Source of the DNA: Alphaproteobacteria bacterium
GTDB taxonomy: Bacteria > Pseudomonadota > Alphaproteobacteria > Thalassobaculales > Thalassobaculaceae
NCBI GenBank assembly: GCA_028822575.1
Contig: JAPKDN010000070.1
Coordinates: 1-9,949, forward strand
DNA: 9,949 bases
Direction: 5' to 3'
Shown: positions 6,826 to 9,949 of the stretch, piece after piece
Layout of the letters: each line of letters opens with the position of its first letter
How positions within the stretch are numbered: position 1 is the stretch's first letter
Made by a program: the position numbers and the translations under genes
Notes under the pieces: generated by a model
Database searches by the model: none
What the model saw: only the letters and a program-made list of their open reading frames with translations
Told to the model about the DNA's origin: nothing

Positions 6826-7761
6826 ATGAAGTTGGCTTATTTCGATGATTTCAAGCTGGGCGTGGTCAAGGGTGACGGCGTGGTCGATGTCTCTGCCGTC
6901 GTTGGCGATATCCCGCATACCGGTCCGGGCGACCTGATGAGTGGCCTGATCGCGCGTTTCGACGAATATCGCGGTAAGCTTGAAGCCGCCGCCGAGGCCG
7001 GGACGGCGGTACCTCTATCGTCGGTGCGGATTCGCCCGCCGCTGCCCAAGCCGGGTAATATCGACTGCATGGCGGTCAACTACATGGAAGATGGCACGCT
7101 GACGGAAAAACCTCAGCGCAACGGCTTCCATAAGGCTTCCAGCGCCATTATTGGCCAGGGCGACACCATGGTCCTTCCGGATGTCCCGGCGACGATTTTC
7201 GAGGGCGAGGCGGAGTTGGCCCTGGTGATCGGAAAACGCGCTGACAATGTCAGCGAGGCTGCCGCCATGAGCCATGTCTTCGGCTATCTCAACTTCATCG
7301 ACGGCTCGGCGCGCGGCCTAAAACCGGACCGCAACGTCTTCTTTCAGGTGAAATCTCGAGCCACCTTCGCGCCGATTGGACCATTTTTGGTCACCGCCGA
7401 TGAGATTGATGACCCACAGAATTTGGCGGTAAAGATTTGGGTGAACGGTGAGATCAAACAGGATTTCAATACCAACGACATGGCTCACAAACTCCCCGAA
7501 GCAATCGCGTTTTTAAGCTCGATTCACGCACTGGAACCCGGCGACCTGGTGGCCACCGGAACCAATCACCGGGGTTTGAACGCGTTCCAGGATGGTGATG
7601 TTGTGGAGCTTGAGGTCGAGGGGTTGGGGCGCCTGAAGATCAATGTGCGTGACGATCTGAAGCGGACCTGGTCGCGGGAGACCAGGCTGGATCGCAAGAA
7701 CCAGGGCTTTGATACCCCAACGCCTCAGTTGACCGGCAAATACGCCCCGACCGGAGGTTAA
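6826..7761 (+). CDS. Fumarylacetoacetate hydrolase (FAH) family protein
   Basis: A 311-residue FAH-superfamily enzyme. After an N-terminal domain of about 70 residues come KPGNIDCMAVNYMEDG (75-90), the metal-site EAELALVIGK (128-137, with Glu128 and Glu130), FGYLNFIDGSARG (152-164, with the third likely ligand Asp159), VNGEIKQDFNTNDMAHKLPE (206-225) and the GDLVATGTNHRG turn (239-250). The family uses a divalent metal to cleave or decarboxylate beta-dicarbonyl or oxo-acid compounds; members include fumarylpyruvate hydrolase, oxaloacetate decarboxylase and hydratases of aromatic meta-cleavage pathways. The canonical TGTPxG reads TGTNHRG, and the usual NDVTxRD is IDGSARG, so it is a divergent branch. 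AGGAG at 6814-6818 lies 7 bases before the ATG, 47 bases after the previous stop. Context points to cleavage of a pathway intermediate, with the substrate unknown. Confidence 0.88.
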   Translation: MKLAYFDDFKLGVVKGDGVVDVSAVVGDIPHTGPGDLMSGLIARFDEYRGKLEAAAEAGTAVPLSSVRIRPPLPKPGNIDCMAVNYMEDGTLTEKPQRNGFHKASSAIIGQGDTMVLPDVPATIFEGEAELALVIGKRADNVSEAAAMSHVFGYLNFIDGSARGLKPDRNVFFQVKSRATFAPIGPFLVTADEIDDPQNLAVKIWVNGEIKQDFNTNDMAHKLPEAIAFLSSIHALEPGDLVATGTNHRGLNAFQDGDVVELEVEGLGRLKINVRDDLKRTWSRETRLDRKNQGFDTPTPQLTGKYAPTGG

Positions 7762-7766
7762 AGATC

Positions 7767-8705
7767 ATGGCGAGCATCAAGCAGTTCGGCCTGGATGTTG
7801 GCATTTACGGCCCCCTGGCTGAGCCAGAAACCATCACCACGCTTGCAAAGTTCGCCGAGGATGCCGGCTTCCAATCCATCTGGCTCGCCGATCATGTGGT
7901 GTTTCCAGCCAAGTTTTCCTCGAAATATCCGTTCAGCGCCACCGGGTCCTTCCCGGCGCCGGTCACGGATCCGTTGCTGGAGCCGATCGCGGCGATGGGG
8001 GTTCTGGCGGGCGCTACCAGTAAGATACGGATTGGAACTGCGGTTCTGATCATCCCGTACCGCAACCCGGTCCTGCTGGCGCGAATGTTGATTACCATCG
8101 ATCAATTCTCCGGCGGTCGAGTGATCCTGGGCGCCGGCGTTGGTTGGTTGAAGGAGGAGTTCGATGCGCTTGATACTTTTGACTTCGCCAAGCGGGGCAA
8201 GGTCACCGACGAGTATCTGGAGATATTCAAGGCCCTGTCGGCGGGTGGTGAGGTTGGGTATCAAGGCGAAACCTACAGTTTCGAGCCGGTCCACTCGGTT
8301 CCCGGCTCGGTTCAGCGGCCACATCCTCCGGTGTTGATCGGTGGTGTATCCGATCCGGCGCTGCGCCGGGTCGCGCGCAATGACGGCTGGCTTGCCGTTG
8401 CGCTGAAGGCCGAGCAAATGCCGGAGCGTATTGCCGCTCTGAAGCGAATCTGCGATGAGCAAGGCCGGCGGTTCGACGATCTTGAAATGGTCTATAAAAT
8501 CTTCATCAACCCTGGCGAACCCAAGGAGGGCCCCTTCGGTGGCCGCGAGGTCGGCAGCGGCTCCGAGGCCCAGATCATCGACGATCTGAAAGGTATCCTC
8601 GGCGCCGGCTTCCAAAGCATCGTCGTGCGCTATCGTGGTGACAGCGCGGCGGCCCAGACCGAACAGATGGATCGCTTTGTCAGTGATATCGTGCCGCGCT
8701 TGTAG
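7767..8705 (+). CDS. LLM-class flavin-dependent oxidoreductase (F420-type, TIGR03619-like)
   Basis: A 312-residue luciferase-like monooxygenase with a single TIM barrel. Signature stretches are FQSIWLADHVVFP (35-47), SKIRIGTAVLIIPYRNPVLL (85-104), the IDQFSGGRVILGAGVGWL block (111-128), EEFDALDTFDFAKRG (130-144), and PPVLIGG just after mid-protein. These fit the subgroup usually annotated as putative F420-dependent oxidoreductases; in a proteobacterium the cofactor may equally be FMN with a separate reductase, and none is encoded nearby. Possible chemistries are monooxygenation of ketones, amines or sulfonates, or hydride transfer. GGAGG at 7753-7757 lies inside the end of the FAH gene, 9 bases before the ATG, and only 5 bases separate the two genes, so they are surely co-transcribed. 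The alkanesulfonate monooxygenase partner SsuE and transporters are absent from the window. It is cytoplasmic. Confidence 0.88.
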   Translation: MASIKQFGLDVGIYGPLAEPETITTLAKFAEDAGFQSIWLADHVVFPAKFSSKYPFSATGSFPAPVTDPLLEPIAAMGVLAGATSKIRIGTAVLIIPYRNPVLLARMLITIDQFSGGRVILGAGVGWLKEEFDALDTFDFAKRGKVTDEYLEIFKALSAGGEVGYQGETYSFEPVHSVPGSVQRPHPPVLIGGVSDPALRRVARNDGWLAVALKAEQMPERIAALKRICDEQGRRFDDLEMVYKIFINPGEPKEGPFGGREVGSGSEAQIIDDLKGILGAGFQSIVVRYRGDSAAAQTEQMDRFVSDIVPRL

Positions 8706-8810
8706 ATCAGCGGCTCCATGGGTTAATGCTAAGTGGATCTATCTAAGGGGTCACTCGAGGCTTATCCTTACTTCCAATGATGCCAGATTTGTTGGCACGC
8801 CGTCACCATT

Positions 8811-8815
8811 GGGAG
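8811..8815 (+). promoter_or_regulatory. Ribosome binding site that decides the molybdoenzyme start
   Basis: GGGAG lies 9 bases before ATG 8825. An in-frame ATG also exists at 8780, but it has no comparable purine-rich site upstream and would add a 15-residue extension without family character. Confidence 0.55.
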
Positions 8816-8824
8816 CTCCGCGCC

Positions 8825-9949
8825 ATGGCTATCGCCGAAGATTTCGAGACCAAACCCAGCGTCTGCCCGTTGGATTGTCCGGACACCTGCAGTCTGTCGA
8901 TCAAGACCGACGGCACGCGCGTTCTTGATGTCCGTGGATCCGAGGGTAATCCCTATACCGCCGGGGTGATCTGTAACAAGGTCGCGCGCACCTATCCCGA
9001 ATTTGTTCACGGCGCGGCTCGGCTAACCCACCCGTTGAAGCGGGTCGGCGCCAAAGGGGCGGGGGAGTTCGAGCGAATTTCCTGGGACGAGGCGCTGAAC
9101 CTCGTGAAGGACGGTTTCGGCAAAGCGATCGCGCGGCATGGTCCGCAAACGGTTCTGCCATTCAACTACGCCGGGCCGCATGGCGAGCTCGCGGGCGGCT
9201 CCATGGATCGCCGGTTTTTTCACAAGCTGGGGGCGTCCCTGCTCGCGCGCAGCGAGCTTTGTGGACTGGTCCGCAGCTCGGCCTATGCCAGTATCTATGG
9301 CTCCGCGCCCGGTATGCCACCGACGCAACTACGCAATTCCGAATTGATCGTCGTTTGGGGTAATAATGTCACGGTTTCGAACCTGCACTTAGCGCGTGAG
9401 ATCAAGGCGGCCAGGGAGGCTCATGGAACCAAACTGATCGTCATTGACCCCAAGCGGACCCGGATCGCGGAGCAAGCGGATCTGTTTATCCAGATCCGCC
9501 CCGGCACCGACGTGGTTCTTGGCATGGCGATGGCGGCCGAGCTGGAGCGGCGCGGCGCCCATGACACGGCCTTTATCGCCAGTTGGGTCGATGGCGCCGA
9601 GCTCTATATGACCGAGGCGCGCAAACACACGCCAGAAATGGTCGAGGAAATTTGCGGGATCGACCGTGCGACCTTCGACAAATTCGCGTCCTGGTACGCC
9701 GAGGATAAGAGCGTGGGTGTTTCCGTCGGCAATGGTATCGAGCGCGGACGCAGCGGCGGTTCTGGTCTGCGCGCGGCCATGGCCCTGCAGGTCCTGACAG
9801 GCAACCATGGAACGCGTGGCGCCGGGGTTTTCGCCAAGCCTGGTAATTCCTTTCCCCGGAACTCATTGCGGCTGCAACGGCCGGATTTGGTTCCAGAGGG
9901 AACACGGACCATCAACATCGTCGGCGTATCGACGCTCCTGCTCGATAAG
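8825..9949 (+). CDS. Molybdopterin oxidoreductase (DMSO reductase superfamily), N-terminal 375 residues
   Basis: The gene runs off the right edge in an open frame. Residues 14-50 hold the N-terminal 4Fe-4S site, Cys14-x3-Cys18-x3-Cys22-x27-Cys50 (VCPLDCPDTCSL, then GVICNK). Next come RLTHPLKRVGAKGAGEFERI (66-85) and SWDEALNLV, and the molybdopterin domain with GPHGELAGGSMDRRFFHKLG (117-136), ELCGLVRSSAYASIYG (144-159), VVWGNNVTVSNLH (176-188), LIVIDPKRT (204-212) and GNGIERGRSGG. Members bind a bis-(molybdopterin guanine dinucleotide) molybdenum centre and move oxygen atoms or electrons to small substrates; formate-dehydrogenase-like, biotin-sulfoxide-reductase-like and hydroxylase-type functions all occur. 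No twin-arginine signal precedes the cluster, so the enzyme is probably cytoplasmic. The rest, including the C-terminal dinucleotide-binding domain, lies outside the window. It follows the LLM gene by 119 bases, with no clear terminator between them, and may belong to the same operon. Confidence 0.88.
   Translation, partial: MAIAEDFETKPSVCPLDCPDTCSLSIKTDGTRVLDVRGSEGNPYTAGVICNKVARTYPEFVHGAARLTHPLKRVGAKGAGEFERISWDEALNLVKDGFGKAIARHGPQTVLPFNYAGPHGELAGGSMDRRFFHKLGASLLARSELCGLVRSSAYASIYGSAPGMPPTQLRNSELIVVWGNNVTVSNLHLAREIKAAREAHGTKLIVIDPKRTRIAEQADLFIQIRPGTDVVLGMAMAAELERRGAHDTAFIASWVDGAELYMTEARKHTPEMVEEICGIDRATFDKFASWYAEDKSVGVSVGNGIERGRSGGSGLRAAMALQVLTGNHGTRGAGVFAKPGNSFPRNSLRLQRPDLVPEGTRTINIVGVSTLLLDK

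Noticed and set aside
1477..6993. 16-base exact match (AAGCTTGAAGCCGCCG) near 1477 and 6978
   Set aside because: Both copies encode Lys-Leu-Glu-Ala-Ala inside unrelated genes; a codon-usage coincidence rather than a repeat element.
7758..8615. 285-codon open frame on the - strand
   Set aside because: It is the antisense shadow of the LLM gene, with no motifs.
8780..8824. Alternative ATG start for the molybdoenzyme
   Set aside because: No ribosome binding site precedes it, and the added residues show neither a twin-arginine signal nor family similarity.

Overview
The window is GC-rich and densely coded. Every gene-sized reading frame supported here lies on the + strand, apart from one decayed fragment on the - strand. 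Family content and codon use suggest an alphaproteobacterium, perhaps a Rhodospirillales-like soil or marine heterotroph. This is an inference from protein style; there is no rRNA or marker gene to confirm it. No tRNA, CRISPR array, intact transposase or phage gene was seen.

Left block (1-3032). It holds the 3' end of a serine beta-lactamase-fold hydrolase, a small DUF4387 protein, an AtuA/DUF1446 (acyclic terpene utilisation) protein, and an isopenicillin-N-synthase-type 2-oxoglutarate/Fe(II) oxygenase. The first three genes are joined by ATGA stop/start overlaps. The oxygenase follows after a 67-base gap with its own ribosome binding site. This looks like one transcription unit for breakdown of a small organic compound.

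Middle gap (3033-3968). About 935 bases hold no intact gene. They contain a possible transcription terminator, a - strand remnant of a class III adenylate/guanylate cyclase domain that has lost its metal-binding half, a GC-rich inverted repeat, and the leader of the next gene block. The gap separates two functional clusters and looks like an old insertion or rearrangement site.

Right block (3969-9949, continuing past the edge). It holds a ThDP-dependent acetolactate-synthase-like enzyme that starts at TTG, a type-2 malate/L-lactate dehydrogenase family protein overlapping it by ATGA, a fumarylacetoacetate hydrolase family protein, an LLM-class flavin/F420-type oxidoreductase, and the first 375 codons of a molybdopterin oxidoreductase with an N-terminal 4Fe-4S site. 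A coherent but unproven reading is as follows. The dehydrogenase oxidises a 2-hydroxy acid to a 2-oxo acid, and the ThDP enzyme decarboxylates or condenses it. The FAH-family enzyme cleaves or decarboxylates a dicarbonyl intermediate, and the flavin and molybdenum enzymes carry out further redox steps. The substrate cannot be named from sequence.

Nothing here resembles a defence system, a toxin-antitoxin pair or a biosynthetic megacluster. The most interesting content is two uncharacterised catabolic modules side by side and the decayed cyclase between them.
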